Shown in pieces: positions 1 through 6,472 of a DNA stretch of 7,318 nt; position 1 is the first letter of the stretch; each line of letters starts with the position of its first letter. Both the position numbers and the translations under genes were made by a program. The DNA lies in the NCBI GenBank assembly GCA_030639035.1, contig DAOWDM010000086.1, positions 1 through 7,318 on the forward strand, read 5' to 3'. The notes beneath the pieces were generated by a model, which saw only the letters and a list, made by a program, of their open reading frames with translations, had not been told where the DNA came from and searched no databases. The DNA comes from Alphaproteobacteria bacterium (lineage in GTDB: Bacteria > Pseudomonadota > Alphaproteobacteria > DAOWDM01).

Positions 1-11
1 ACTTTACTGTC

Positions 12-50
12 AAAAAAGAAGATGGATCCTGAATCAAGTTCAGGATAACG
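12..50 (-). repeat. Intergenic palindromic repeat, copy 1 (CTGAA...TTCAG type)
   Basis: A perfect 8-bp inverted repeat, ATCCTGAA (26-33) and TTCAGGAT (39-46), surrounds a 5-base loop. Read on the - strand, it ends in ATCCATCTTCTTTTT, which matches the right part of the copy at 3531-3567 almost base for base, so these are two copies of one element and not chance palindromes. At 3531-3615 the same unit is followed by an inverted partner. By analogy, the partner of this copy may lie just left of the window edge (inference). Confidence 0.75.
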
Positions 51-106
51 ACTGAGTTTGACAAGATAGCTATTATTAAAAACTGTCATCGAATTAGATA
101 ACATTT

Positions 107-185
107 ACAATTCTGAGGAGTGCAACGACGTGAGAATCTTTTTTAGATTATTACGTCGTTCGCTTTGCTCTCTTCTCATAATGAC
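107..185. repeat. Composite inverted repeat (ACGTCGTT type)
   Basis: Two imperfect arms, 107-139 and 145-185, face each other across a short T-run. Both carry AACGACGT and AATCT (in opposite orientations) plus a degenerate GCAA/GAG block. The right arm ends in ATGAC, which reads GTCAT on the - strand. It resembles the widespread bacterial intergenic repeats of the GTCATTGCGAG...GCAATCT kind (from memory). The arms differ by several substitutions and small gaps, which suggests an old, decaying copy. No coding potential is seen. Confidence 0.65.
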
Positions 186-325
186 GACGGAGGTTGAGGC
201 GTTTTTGCACTACTTAAAACAGACATAGACTCTATTGTATAACATAGTCATTATTTATCACGCAGACAACTTAACAGACTAAATCTAAATAACACTAATG
301 GAGTGATTTATCGAATCGTACAAGA

Positions 326-401
326 TGGCTCCGACGACAGGACTCGAACCTGTGACAAGGTGGTTAACAGCCACCTGCTCTACCAACTGAGCTACGTCGG
401 A
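326..401 (-). tRNA. tRNA-Asn (anticodon GTT)
   Basis: On the - strand this folds as a complete 76-nt tRNA. The acceptor stem TCCGACG (401-395) pairs with CGTCGGA (336-330), followed by discriminator G and an encoded CCA (328-326). The anticodon stem GGTGG/CCACC encloses the loop CTGTTAA, giving anticodon GTT for asparagine. The T-arm has the usual GGTTCGAGTCC core. It lies 24 bases downstream of tRNA-Cys in the same orientation, so the two are very likely one transcript. Having CCA in the gene means no CCA addition is needed at first maturation. Confidence 0.97.
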
Positions 402-425
402 ACAAAACCAACAACTGCAAATGAT

Positions 426-499
426 TGGAGGCCGAGGCCGGAATCGAACCGACGTACAAGGATTTGCAGTCCTCTGCATAACCACTCTGCCACCCGGCC
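426..499 (-). tRNA. tRNA-Cys (anticodon GCA)
   Basis: On the - strand this folds as a 74-nt tRNA. The acceptor GGCCGGG (499-493) pairs with CTCGGCC (436-430) with one G-T wobble. The discriminator is U, an identity element for cysteinyl-tRNA synthetase, and CCA is encoded at 428-426. The anticodon stem GAGGA/TCCTT (one G-T wobble) encloses the loop CTGCAAA, giving anticodon GCA. The T-arm carries GGTTCGATTCC. It is the first gene of the Cys-Asn pair, about 37 bases downstream of the start predicted from the promoter at 543-571. Confidence 0.97.
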
Positions 500-542
500 A
501 AAAATCAAGTGCCGACCGCAGAAACGGTCAAGATGTAAAAGC

Positions 543-571
543 TTTATAACTGTACATTTCGTATTGGTCAA
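543..571 (-). promoter_or_regulatory. Promoter of the tRNA-Cys/tRNA-Asn unit
   Basis: On the - strand, TTGACC (571-566) and TATAAA (548-543) are separated by exactly 17 bases. Each box differs from the sigma-70 consensus by one base. Transcription would begin near 536 and run into tRNA-Cys. This is the best promoter-like sequence in the window, as expected for a stable-RNA unit. The -35 box sits in ATCTTGACC, and the same nine bases occur again at 534-526, just past the expected start. Confidence 0.7.
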
Positions 572-628
572 GATATTAAGGTTAAAAAATTATATTTTTT
601 TGTATGATTAATTTAGTGAGCATAAATT

Positions 629-1261
629 ATGAACTATCTTAAAGCTAGGCGTAACATGATAGAAAAACAGCTTCGTGCAAACGGAGTTACGAATGCTTTA
701 ATTTTAAAAGCTATAGAAAAGATTGCTCGAGAAAATTTCCTTCCGCAAAATATACAGTTTTTAGCATATTCAGATGACACATTACATCTTGGCAACAACC
801 GTTATGCTATGAATCCGCTGCTTACAGGACGCTTGCTACAAATAGCTGATATAAAGCCTGATGACGTTGTATTGGATATCGGCTGTAATACAGGCTACAT
901 GACAGCTTTACTATCACAATTAGCAAGTACCGTTGTTGCTTTGGAAAATGAAATAGAATTTTACGATAAAGCTCTGGAAAATCTTAGCAAACTAGACATT
1001 GATAATGCCGTTGTAATTAACTCTGTATTACAGAATGGTCTTTTAGAACAAGCTCCATATGATGTAATTATAATCGAGGGAATGATACCTAAAACACCAG
1101 AAATTATATATAAGCAACTAAACGAAAATGGCAGACTTATTAGTATAATTGCAGAAAACAGTTTAGGACATGCTACCATTATAACTAGAAAAGCTGGAAA
1201 ACTTGAACAAAAGGTATTATTTGAAACGAACACTCCTGTATTGATAGGATTCGGAAATTAA
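629..1261 (+). CDS. Divergent protein-L-isoaspartate O-methyltransferase family protein
   Basis: This 210-residue protein is a class I SAM-dependent methyltransferase of the PCMT type. Residues 1-60 match the PCMT N-terminal region: ARRNMIEKQLRANGVTN, then ENFLPQ and AYSDDTLHLG. The SAM-binding motif I is VLDIGCNTGY (81-90). An acidic residue, E106, ends the next strand (VVALE), and YDVIIIEG (144-151) is motif II. In canonical repair enzymes the segment before motif I reads GQTISQP, whose Ser contributes to catalysis. Here it is NNRYAMNP (56-63), with no Ser. From memory this is typical of the alphaproteobacterial paralogue found next to tolC, so repair of isoaspartyl residues should not be assumed. 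The start is preceded only by a weak GTGAG. It retains the N-terminal ARRNM segment, which a start at the next Met (residue 10) would lose. tolC follows 76 bases downstream in the same direction. Confidence 0.88.
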   Translation: MNYLKARRNMIEKQLRANGVTNALILKAIEKIARENFLPQNIQFLAYSDDTLHLGNNRYAMNPLLTGRLLQIADIKPDDVVLDIGCNTGYMTALLSQLASTVVALENEIEFYDKALENLSKLDIDNAVVINSVLQNGLLEQAPYDVIIIEGMIPKTPEIIYKQLNENGRLISIIAENSLGHATIITRKAGKLEQKVLFETNTPVLIGFGN

Positions 1262-1294
1262 AATCAGTTAATATTTTAATTGCCTAATAATTTC

Positions 1295-1303
1295 TGTTAT
1301 ACA
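1295..1303 (+). promoter_or_regulatory. Possible extended -10 promoter for tolC
   Basis: The gap between the methyltransferase gene and tolC contains TG-T-TATACA, an extended -10 shape, 35 bases before the tolC start. No good -35 box lies at the right distance; a T/A-rich stretch near 1274-1280 is the only candidate. The call rests on shape alone, so tolC may instead be read from upstream. Confidence 0.3.
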
Positions 1304-1337
1304 TGTTTAAAAGGAACTTTAATTGGAGGTTATTCAA

Positions 1338-2696
1338 ATGAAAAAAAAATTTACTATTGCTTCCATTGTTATATGTATGTTTGGAAACATATCCGCACTT
1401 AATGCAAAAACTCTAAAAGAAGCTCTTGTAACTGCTTATCAGAGCAATCCAACCATACAAAGCAAGCGAGCATACTTGCGTTCCATAGACGAAAGCGTTT
1501 CTGAAGCGTTTTCAAATTGGAGACCTACAATTACGGCTTATAGTGATGTTTCAAGAACAACATCAGAAGGACGGATAAATGGGGCAAAAGTTGATAGAAC
1601 CAACCAGACTCCGTATTCTGCTTCAGTAAACATATCACAGCCTTTGTTTCGTGGATTTAGGACTATTAATCAGATAAATGTTGCTGAGTACACGGTAATG
1701 TCTGAACGTTCTGCTTTAAAAAATGTTGAGCAAACGATTCTTCTAGAAGCTGCTAAAGCATACCTTGATGTCTTGCAAAATGAAGCTGTATTAAAATTAA
1801 GAGTCAACAATGAACAAGTATTAAAACGTCAACTTGAAGCAACGCAAGACCGTTATAATGTTGGCGAGATTACTCTTACAGATGTGTCTCAGGCAGAGGC
1901 AAGACTTTCAGGAGCAGAGGCAGAAAAAGTTGAAGCCAAAGGGAATTTGCAAGTTTCCAGAGCTACATATAGAAAAATTATAGGGGAATCTCCCGAAAAC
2001 TTAAAAAAACCTTCTCTTGCAAAAGAAAATATACCTGATTCTCTGTCAAAGGCAGTCGATATTGCCATCACAAACAATCCAGCCGTTTTATCAGCTGAAT
2101 TTGCTGCTAAATCATCAAGAAAAAACATTAAAGTTGTAAGAGGTGAGTTTTTACCAACTGTAACACTTTCAGGAAATGCCAGCCGCAACTGGGACAATAA
2201 AAGCCAAAATGACCGTACAGACACGTTCTATGCAAAGGCAAATCTTTCTGTTCCTCTGTATCAGTCAGGCTCTGTATCTTCAAGACTTAGATCAGCCAAA
2301 CATAAAGCAGGAAAGGCAAGGTTAGATGTTGATGCTGCTCATCGAAGTGCTGTTGAAAACTCAACAAGTGCATGGGAAAATCTTCAAACTGCAAAAGCTG
2401 CTATAAAATCGAGAAAAGCACAAATAAACGCGTCAAAAATAGCACTTGATGGTGTGGAGCGTGAAGCTTTAGCAGGCTCACGAACAGTGCTTGATGTGCT
2501 TGATGCAGAGCAGGAACTGCTTGATGCTCGAGTTGGTCTAGTTCGTTCCGAGCGTGATGAAATGCTTGCTTCATTCCGACTTTCAGCAGCATTAGGAAGA
2601 ATGACTGCCGAAGGATTAAATCTAAATGTTAAAAAATATTATCCTGAACAACACTATAAAGATGTTAAATATCAGTGGATTGGTGGCGGGAAATAG
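1338..2696 (+). CDS. tolC: TolC-family outer membrane efflux/secretion channel
   Basis: This 452-residue protein is close in size to known TolC proteins, which form trimeric outer membrane channels with a periplasmic alpha-barrel for type I secretion and drug efflux. The start at 1338 has GGAGG at 1325-1329, eight bases upstream; a TTG at 1323 would put that site inside the gene. Residues 1-23 are a signal peptide (KKK, hydrophobic core, cleavage after LNA). The two-fold internal repeat of the family is visible. The beta-hairpin pieces are SQPLFRGFR (100-108) and SVPLYQSGSVSSRLR (304-318). Each is followed by long helices carrying RYNVGEITLTDVSQAEARL (172-190) and EALAGSRTVLDVLDAEQEL (376-394). 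Residues after about 425 form a short polar tail. No inner-membrane transporter or adaptor gene is in the window, so the exported substrate cannot be inferred. popZ follows after 113 bases. Confidence 0.95.
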   Translation: MKKKFTIASIVICMFGNISALNAKTLKEALVTAYQSNPTIQSKRAYLRSIDESVSEAFSNWRPTITAYSDVSRTTSEGRINGAKVDRTNQTPYSASVNISQPLFRGFRTINQINVAEYTVMSERSALKNVEQTILLEAAKAYLDVLQNEAVLKLRVNNEQVLKRQLEATQDRYNVGEITLTDVSQAEARLSGAEAEKVEAKGNLQVSRATYRKIIGESPENLKKPSLAKENIPDSLSKAVDIAITNNPAVLSAEFAAKSSRKNIKVVRGEFLPTVTLSGNASRNWDNKSQNDRTDTFYAKANLSVPLYQSGSVSSRLRSAKHKAGKARLDVDAAHRSAVENSTSAWENLQTAKAAIKSRKAQINASKIALDGVEREALAGSRTVLDVLDAEQELLDARVGLVRSERDEMLASFRLSAALGRMTAEGLNLNVKKYYPEQHYKDVKYQWIGGGK

Positions 2697-2748
2697 ATTA
2701 ATCTTGAAAAGAATAATATTTTCTTTTAATGAAGCGTTTAGGTGCATA

Positions 2749-2777
2749 TTGTAGTATTATATTGTATAGAGTAATAT
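2749..2777 (+). promoter_or_regulatory. Weak candidate promoter for popZ
   Basis: TTGTAG (2749-2754) and TAATAT (2772-2777) are separated by 17 bases within a very AT-rich leader, about 33 bases before the popZ start. Both boxes match the consensus at only four of six positions, and several other TA-rich hexamers lie nearby. A promoter somewhere in this 113-base gap is plausible, but its exact position is uncertain. Confidence 0.25.
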
Positions 2778-2809
2778 ACATCTGATTTTTTAGATAGGCT
2801 GGGTAGACA

Positions 2810-3505
2810 ATGACTGAAGAAAACGGGCAAGAACCGTCAATGGAAGACATTCTAGCATCTATTCGGCGTATTCTGTCGGAAGATGAAGAAAATGAAGAAG
2901 CAGTGCCAGAGCAGGAAACTGTGTCTGAGCCAAAACCTGAACCTGAGCCAAAACCTGAGCCAAAACCTGAGCCAAATGTTCCAACATTCGATGTTGATAT
3001 GACTGATGAACCAGAACCAGAACCAGAACCTGAGCCAGATGTTCCAACATTCGATGTTGATATAACTGATGAGCCAGAATCTGAACCAGAGCCTGAGCCT
3101 GAGCCAGAAGTACCAACATTTGATGTTGATATGACTGATGAGCCAGAACCAGAACCTGAGCCAGATATTCCAACATTTGATGTTGACCTAAGTGATGAAC
3201 CTGAGCCAGTTGTTGAATTGACAGAAGCTATGATTGTAACTCCAGAACCAAATGAACGAGACGTTTCACTACTTTCTGATCCAGTTGCTCATGTATCTGC
3301 GTGTGCATTCGCTGAACTTGCAAAAACAATTTCTGATGACAGGAATCTAGGGCTTGGCAATGGAAATGTTACTCTAGAAGAGCTTGTACGTCAGACATTG
3401 CGTCCTTTCTTAAAAGAATGGCTAGATGCTAACCTGCCATACCTTGTCGAAGGAATCGTGAAAAAAGAAATAGAACGAGTGGTCGAAAAAGCAAGCCGAT
3501 TCTAG
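2810..3505 (+). CDS. popZ: PopZ-like polar organising protein (DUF2497)
   Basis: This 231-residue protein has both diagnostic ends of PopZ, the alphaproteobacterial scaffold that self-assembles at cell poles and, in Caulobacter, anchors the ParB-bound chromosome origin and recruits regulators. The N-terminal helix is SMEDILASIRRIL (10-22), the client-binding region in Caulobacter. The C-terminal oligomerisation part covers about 151-231, with LEELVRQTLRPFLKEW (189-204) and VEGIVKKEIERVVEK (213-227). Between them, residues 32-135 form a low-complexity Pro/Glu/Asp-rich linker, the counterpart of the disordered PED region. Here it is built from four copies of a unit beginning VPTFDVD plus runs of alternating Glu-Pro. 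The ribosome binding site is weak (GGCTGGG upstream). A T7 run follows the stop, and then the long palindrome that separates popZ from valS. Family assignment is firm. The linker repeats are unusual and may vary in number between strains. Confidence 0.93.
   Translation: MTEENGQEPSMEDILASIRRILSEDEENEEAVPEQETVSEPKPEPEPKPEPKPEPNVPTFDVDMTDEPEPEPEPEPDVPTFDVDITDEPESEPEPEPEPEVPTFDVDMTDEPEPEPEPDIPTFDVDLSDEPEPVVELTEAMIVTPEPNERDVSLLSDPVAHVSACAFAELAKTISDDRNLGLGNGNVTLEELVRQTLRPFLKEWLDANLPYLVEGIVKKEIERVVEKASRF
2978..3205 (+). repeat. In-frame tandem repeat in the popZ linker (4 units)
   Basis: Four units start at 2978, 3041, 3110 and 3167 (residues 57, 78, 101, 120). Each begins with (V/I)PTFDVD, then (M/I/L)(T/S)DEPE, then a Glu-Pro tail of variable length, giving periods of 63, 69 and 57 bases. 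All periods are multiples of three, so the frame is kept. The first 21 bases of each unit are nearly identical in DNA as well as protein, which points to recent duplication or slippage. The fourth unit is the most diverged, with CTAAGT replacing ATGACT, and runs out into ordinary sequence. Confidence 0.9.
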
Positions 3506-3530
3506 TTTTTTTGTACAACCTACTCCTATC

Positions 3531-3615
3531 GTCATGCTGAACTTGTTTCAGTATCCATCTTCTTTTTGCTAACTGTTTAAGGAAAAAGTAGATCCTGAAA
3601 CAAGTTCAGGATGAC
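3531..3615. repeat. Long imperfect palindrome between popZ and valS
   Basis: The arms 3531-3567 and 3583-3615 are inverted copies of the unit also seen at 12-50. Each holds its own small palindrome (CTGAA-loop-TTCAG), and the whole can fold on itself across a loop of about 15 bases. The mismatches are few: G/C after GTCAT, T/G before ATC, and a small indel in the outer run before CTTTTT. In RNA it would form either one long stem or two small hairpins. It lies 25 bases after the popZ stop and 86 bases before valS, so it could separate the two transcripts or protect the popZ 3' end. That role is inference. Confidence 0.85.
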
Positions 3616-3701
3616 GGTTTGGGTAAATTCATTGTGACAGTTGTAATTCAGAATTATGAAGCAATATCCATCAACCAATATAACGAAAGGAATGTCTAGC
3701 G

Positions 3702-6356
3702 ATGTTGGACAAGTCTTATAGCCCTGCCGAAGTTGAAAAAAGACTTTATGAAGAGTGGGAAAAAGAAAACGCTTTTGCTCCAAAAGCAGAAGAAGAATCA
3801 TCAAAAGAAAAATTCTGCATAATGATTCCTCCTCCGAATGTTACTGGCAGTCTGCATATGGGACATGCCTTGAATTTTACCATTCAGGATATTCTTGTTC
3901 GTTACAACCGCATGTGCGGCAAAGATACAATGTGGCAGCCAGGAACAGACCACGCTGGAATCGCCACACAAATGGTTGTAGAGCGTAAACTTGCGGAAAA
4001 AGGCATAACCCGCCATGATTTAGGACGTGAAAAATTCATTGAAAAAGTCTGGGAATGGAAAAAAGAATCGGGCAGTGCGATAACAAAACAGCTCCGTCGT
4101 CTAGGTTCTTCTTTGAATTGGGAAAGAGAACGCTTCACAATGGACGAAGGGCTTTCCAAAGCTGTATCAAAAGTCTTTGTAGAACTTCACAAAAAAGGAC
4201 TCATTTACCGAGACAAACGCCTTGTGAACTGGGATCCAAAACTTCACACAGCTATTTCTGATTTAGAAGTTGAACAGCGTGAAACTGTCGGCAAAATGTG
4301 GTATTTCAAATACCCTGTCGAAGGCAGTGAAAACGAGTTCATTACAGTAGGCACAACTCGCCCTGAAACCATGCTCGGAGATACTGCTGTAGCCGTCCAT
4401 GAAGATGACGAACGCTACAAACATCTTGTCGGTAAAAATTGTATTTTGCCGATTATGAACAAGCCGATTCCTGTTGTTACCGATGAACACGCCGACCCTG
4501 AAAAAGGTACTGGAGCAGTAAAAATTACTCCTGCACATGACTTTAATGATTTTGAAGTTGGACGCAGGAACAACCTCGATATTGTAAATATTCTCGACAT
4601 GAACGCACTTCTTAACGAGAACGCTCCTGCAGAATATCAAGGTCTTGACTGCCTGACTGCTCGTGAAAAAGTCGTTGCTGAAATGGAAAGTTTAGGGCTT
4701 CTTGTCAAGATTGAAGACAATCCTATGACCATTCCATACGGTGACCGCTCTGGTGTTGTTATTGAGCCTTGGCTTACTGATCAGTGGTTTGTTGATGCTG
4801 AAAAATTAGCTCAGCCTGCAATAAAAGCCGTTGAAGATGGCAGAACAAAATTTGTTCCTAAAAACTGGGAAAATACTTATTTCGAGTGGATGCGTAACAT
4901 TCAGCCTTGGTGTATTTCCCGTCAGCTTTGGTGGGGGCATCGGATTCCTGTCTGGTATGGCGAAGACGGTAAATTTTTCTGCTATGAAACAGAAAAAGAA
5001 GCGTCAGAAGCAGCGGCAAAGCATTACGGTAAAGAAGTTTCTCTTACACGAGATGAAGACGTTTTAGACACTTGGTTTTCTTCTGGATTGTGGGCATTTA
5101 CGACTCTTGGCTGGCCTAAAGAAACTCCTGAATTAAAGCGTTATTATCCTACTCAAACGCTTGTTACAGGCTTTGATATTATTTTCTTCTGGGTTGCTAG
5201 AATGATGATGATGTCTTTAGAATTTACTGGAGAAGTTCCTTTTGACACGGTTTATATTCATGCTCTAGTCCGAGATGAAAAAGGGCAGAAAATGTCTAAA
5301 TCAAAGGGCAATGTAGTTGACCCTCTGGAGCTTATGGATAAATACGGCACTGATTCTTTGCGTTTTACAATGGCTGCTATGGCTGCTCAAGGGCGTGATG
5401 TTAAGATGTCTGAAAACAGAATTCAGGGCTACCGAAACTTTGCTACAAAGCTATGGAATGCCGCACGATTCTGTGAAATGAACGAGTGTAAAATTGACGA
5501 AGGCTTTAATCCTAAAAACGCAAAAAATGCGGTAAATCAATGGATTATCAGCAAAACTTCAGAAGCTAGTGTAAGAGTTTCAGATACTATAGATGCTTAC
5601 CGTTTTAACGAATCTGCAAATGCTATTTACCAGTTTGCATGGGGAACTTTCTGTGATTGGTATGTGGAATTCACCAAGCCTGTTTTTTACGGAGATGACG
5701 AGGAAGCCAAAAAAGAAACCAGAGCTACTGCCGCTTGGGTGCTAGATAGAATCCTAATAATGCTCCACCCGTTCATGCCGTTTATTACAGAAGAACTTTG
5801 GGGTAAACTTTCAGAAAACAGACCTCAAAAACTAATTCATACGCCTTGGATTAAAGATGATTTATCCAATCCAAAAGCCGATGCAGAAATCGACTGGGTT
5901 GTGAATCTAATAACTCAAATCCGTTCTGTTCGCTCAGAAATGAACGTCCCCCCATCAGCAAAAATCCCAATGCTAATAAAAGGCGGAAACGAAACAACTC
6001 TAAAAAGACTGGAATCCTACCGCAATATCCTATTAAAAACCGCAAGACTTGAAAAAGCCGAAGCCGTAAACGAAGAAATCCACCTAAAAGGCGTAGTCCA
6101 AGTCTTCATAGAAGAAGCCACAATTCTATTGCCTTTGGCAGACGTAATTGACCTAAAAAGCGAAATCACAAGACTAGAAAAAGAAATAGGAAAACACGAC
6201 AAAGAAATCGAAAAAATCACCAAGAAACTATCCAACAAAAACTTCACCTCAAAAGCCCCCGAAAAAGTAATAAAAGAACAAAAACGAAGATTAGAAGAAG
6301 AAACTGTCTCAAAGGGGAAGAAGGAAGAAGCTAAGGAGAAGATTGCAGCGTTGTAG
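3702..6356 (+). CDS. valS: Valyl-tRNA synthetase
   Basis: This 884-residue class I aminoacyl-tRNA synthetase charges tRNA-Val with valine in the cytoplasm. The HIGH-type motif is HMGH (52-55) within PPPNVTGSLHMGHAL. The editing (CP1) domain, which clears Thr-tRNA-Val, spans roughly 190-340 and shows GTTRPETMLGD (217-227) and GTGAVKITPAHD, ending at H279-D280. The catalytic fold resumes with WCISRQLWWGHRIPVWY from W403. The KMSKS loop is KMSKSKGN (530-537). The anticodon-binding helical domain covers about 600-780, and residues 812-884 are the charged coiled-coil arm typical of bacterial ValRS. The length fits the family (about 860-950). AAAGGAA (3686-3692) is the ribosome binding site, about ten bases before ATG. 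An ATG at 3692 is out of frame. Synonymous codon choice shifts in the last fifth of the gene (see findings). All core motifs are intact. Confidence 0.98.
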   Translation: MLDKSYSPAEVEKRLYEEWEKENAFAPKAEEESSKEKFCIMIPPPNVTGSLHMGHALNFTIQDILVRYNRMCGKDTMWQPGTDHAGIATQMVVERKLAEKGITRHDLGREKFIEKVWEWKKESGSAITKQLRRLGSSLNWERERFTMDEGLSKAVSKVFVELHKKGLIYRDKRLVNWDPKLHTAISDLEVEQRETVGKMWYFKYPVEGSENEFITVGTTRPETMLGDTAVAVHEDDERYKHLVGKNCILPIMNKPIPVVTDEHADPEKGTGAVKITPAHDFNDFEVGRRNNLDIVNILDMNALLNENAPAEYQGLDCLTAREKVVAEMESLGLLVKIEDNPMTIPYGDRSGVVIEPWLTDQWFVDAEKLAQPAIKAVEDGRTKFVPKNWENTYFEWMRNIQPWCISRQLWWGHRIPVWYGEDGKFFCYETEKEASEAAAKHYGKEVSLTRDEDVLDTWFSSGLWAFTTLGWPKETPELKRYYPTQTLVTGFDIIFFWVARMMMMSLEFTGEVPFDTVYIHALVRDEKGQKMSKSKGNVVDPLELMDKYGTDSLRFTMAAMAAQGRDVKMSENRIQGYRNFATKLWNAARFCEMNECKIDEGFNPKNAKNAVNQWIISKTSEASVRVSDTIDAYRFNESANAIYQFAWGTFCDWYVEFTKPVFYGDDEEAKKETRATAAWVLDRILIMLHPFMPFITEELWGKLSENRPQKLIHTPWIKDDLSNPKADAEIDWVVNLITQIRSVRSEMNVPPSAKIPMLIKGGNETTLKRLESYRNILLKTARLEKAEAVNEEIHLKGVVQVFIEEATILLPLADVIDLKSEITRLEKEIGKHDKEIEKITKKLSNKNFTSKAPEKVIKEQKRRLEEETVSKGKKEEAKEKIAAL

Positions 6357-6390
6357 GGATAGGAGAGAAAAATGAAAAACCCCACGCCTC

Positions 6391-6472
6391 GTCATACTCG
6401 AAATTTTAATTTCGGGTATCCAGTCTTTCTTATTGACATTCTGGATTCCCAGCCCTTTGGGCTGAGAATGAC
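6391..6472. repeat. Composite palindromic repeat downstream of valS
   Basis: Two inverted units share their ends but not their middles. The left unit (6391-6423) runs from GTCAT to ATCCAG with the inner hairpin ACTCGAAAT/ATTTCGGGT (one wobble). The right unit (6441-6472) runs from CTGGAT to ATGAC with the inner hairpin CAGCCC-TTT-GGGCTG. The matching ends, CGTCAT...ATCCAG against CTGGAT...ATGACG, make the whole an inverted repeat with a 17-base spacer. It starts 34 bases after the valS stop. No T-run follows either hairpin, so it is not a standard terminator, though it may stabilise the valS 3' end (inference). Confidence 0.8.

Larger units (their letters stand above)
1..325. other. Gene-free stretch left of the tRNA genes
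   Basis: No coding region can be supported here. All frames open at the left edge close within about 55 bases, so at most a few terminal codons of an upstream gene could be present. The stretch holds two palindromic repeat elements, at 12-50 and 107-185, described separately. The remainder (about 186-325) is AT-rich with no hairpin and T-run that would make a convincing terminator for the leftward tRNA transcript. Confidence 0.7.

Noticed and set aside
1..30. Tail of an upstream gene at the left edge
   Set aside because: One frame reads a short peptide, FTVKKEDGS, and then stops, but the same bases belong to the repeat at 12-50. Too little sequence remains to decide.
303..611. A 102-codon open frame on the + strand
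   Set aside because: It is the antisense of tRNA-Asn and tRNA-Cys. The DRTRTCD and RPESNRR peptides are a well-known artefact of translating tRNA genes backwards.
2707..2727. Hairpin AAAAGAA/TTCTTTT after tolC as a terminator
   Set aside because: The stem has a single G-C pair and a 7-base loop, and the T-rich part belongs to the stem itself. It is too weak to call in such AT-rich sequence.
2859..3176. A 105-codon open frame on the - strand opposite popZ
   Set aside because: It is the complement of the Glu-Pro repeat, giving a monotonous Leu/Ala/Gln/His peptide. The + strand frame has the recognised PopZ ends.
3506..3512. T7 run right after the popZ stop as an intrinsic terminator
   Set aside because: No GC-containing hairpin ends immediately before it. 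The large palindrome lies downstream instead.
3634..3660. Promoter for valS (GTGACA and TATGAA)
   Set aside because: The boxes are fair matches, but the spacing is only 15 bases and nothing else supports the site. Not listed as a feature.
3577..3804. A 75-codon open frame on the - strand ending in VILNLFQDLLFP
   Set aside because: The VILNLFQDL tail is the translation of the palindromic repeat at 3583-3615, and the rest overlaps the start of valS. It has no plausible ribosome site or domain.
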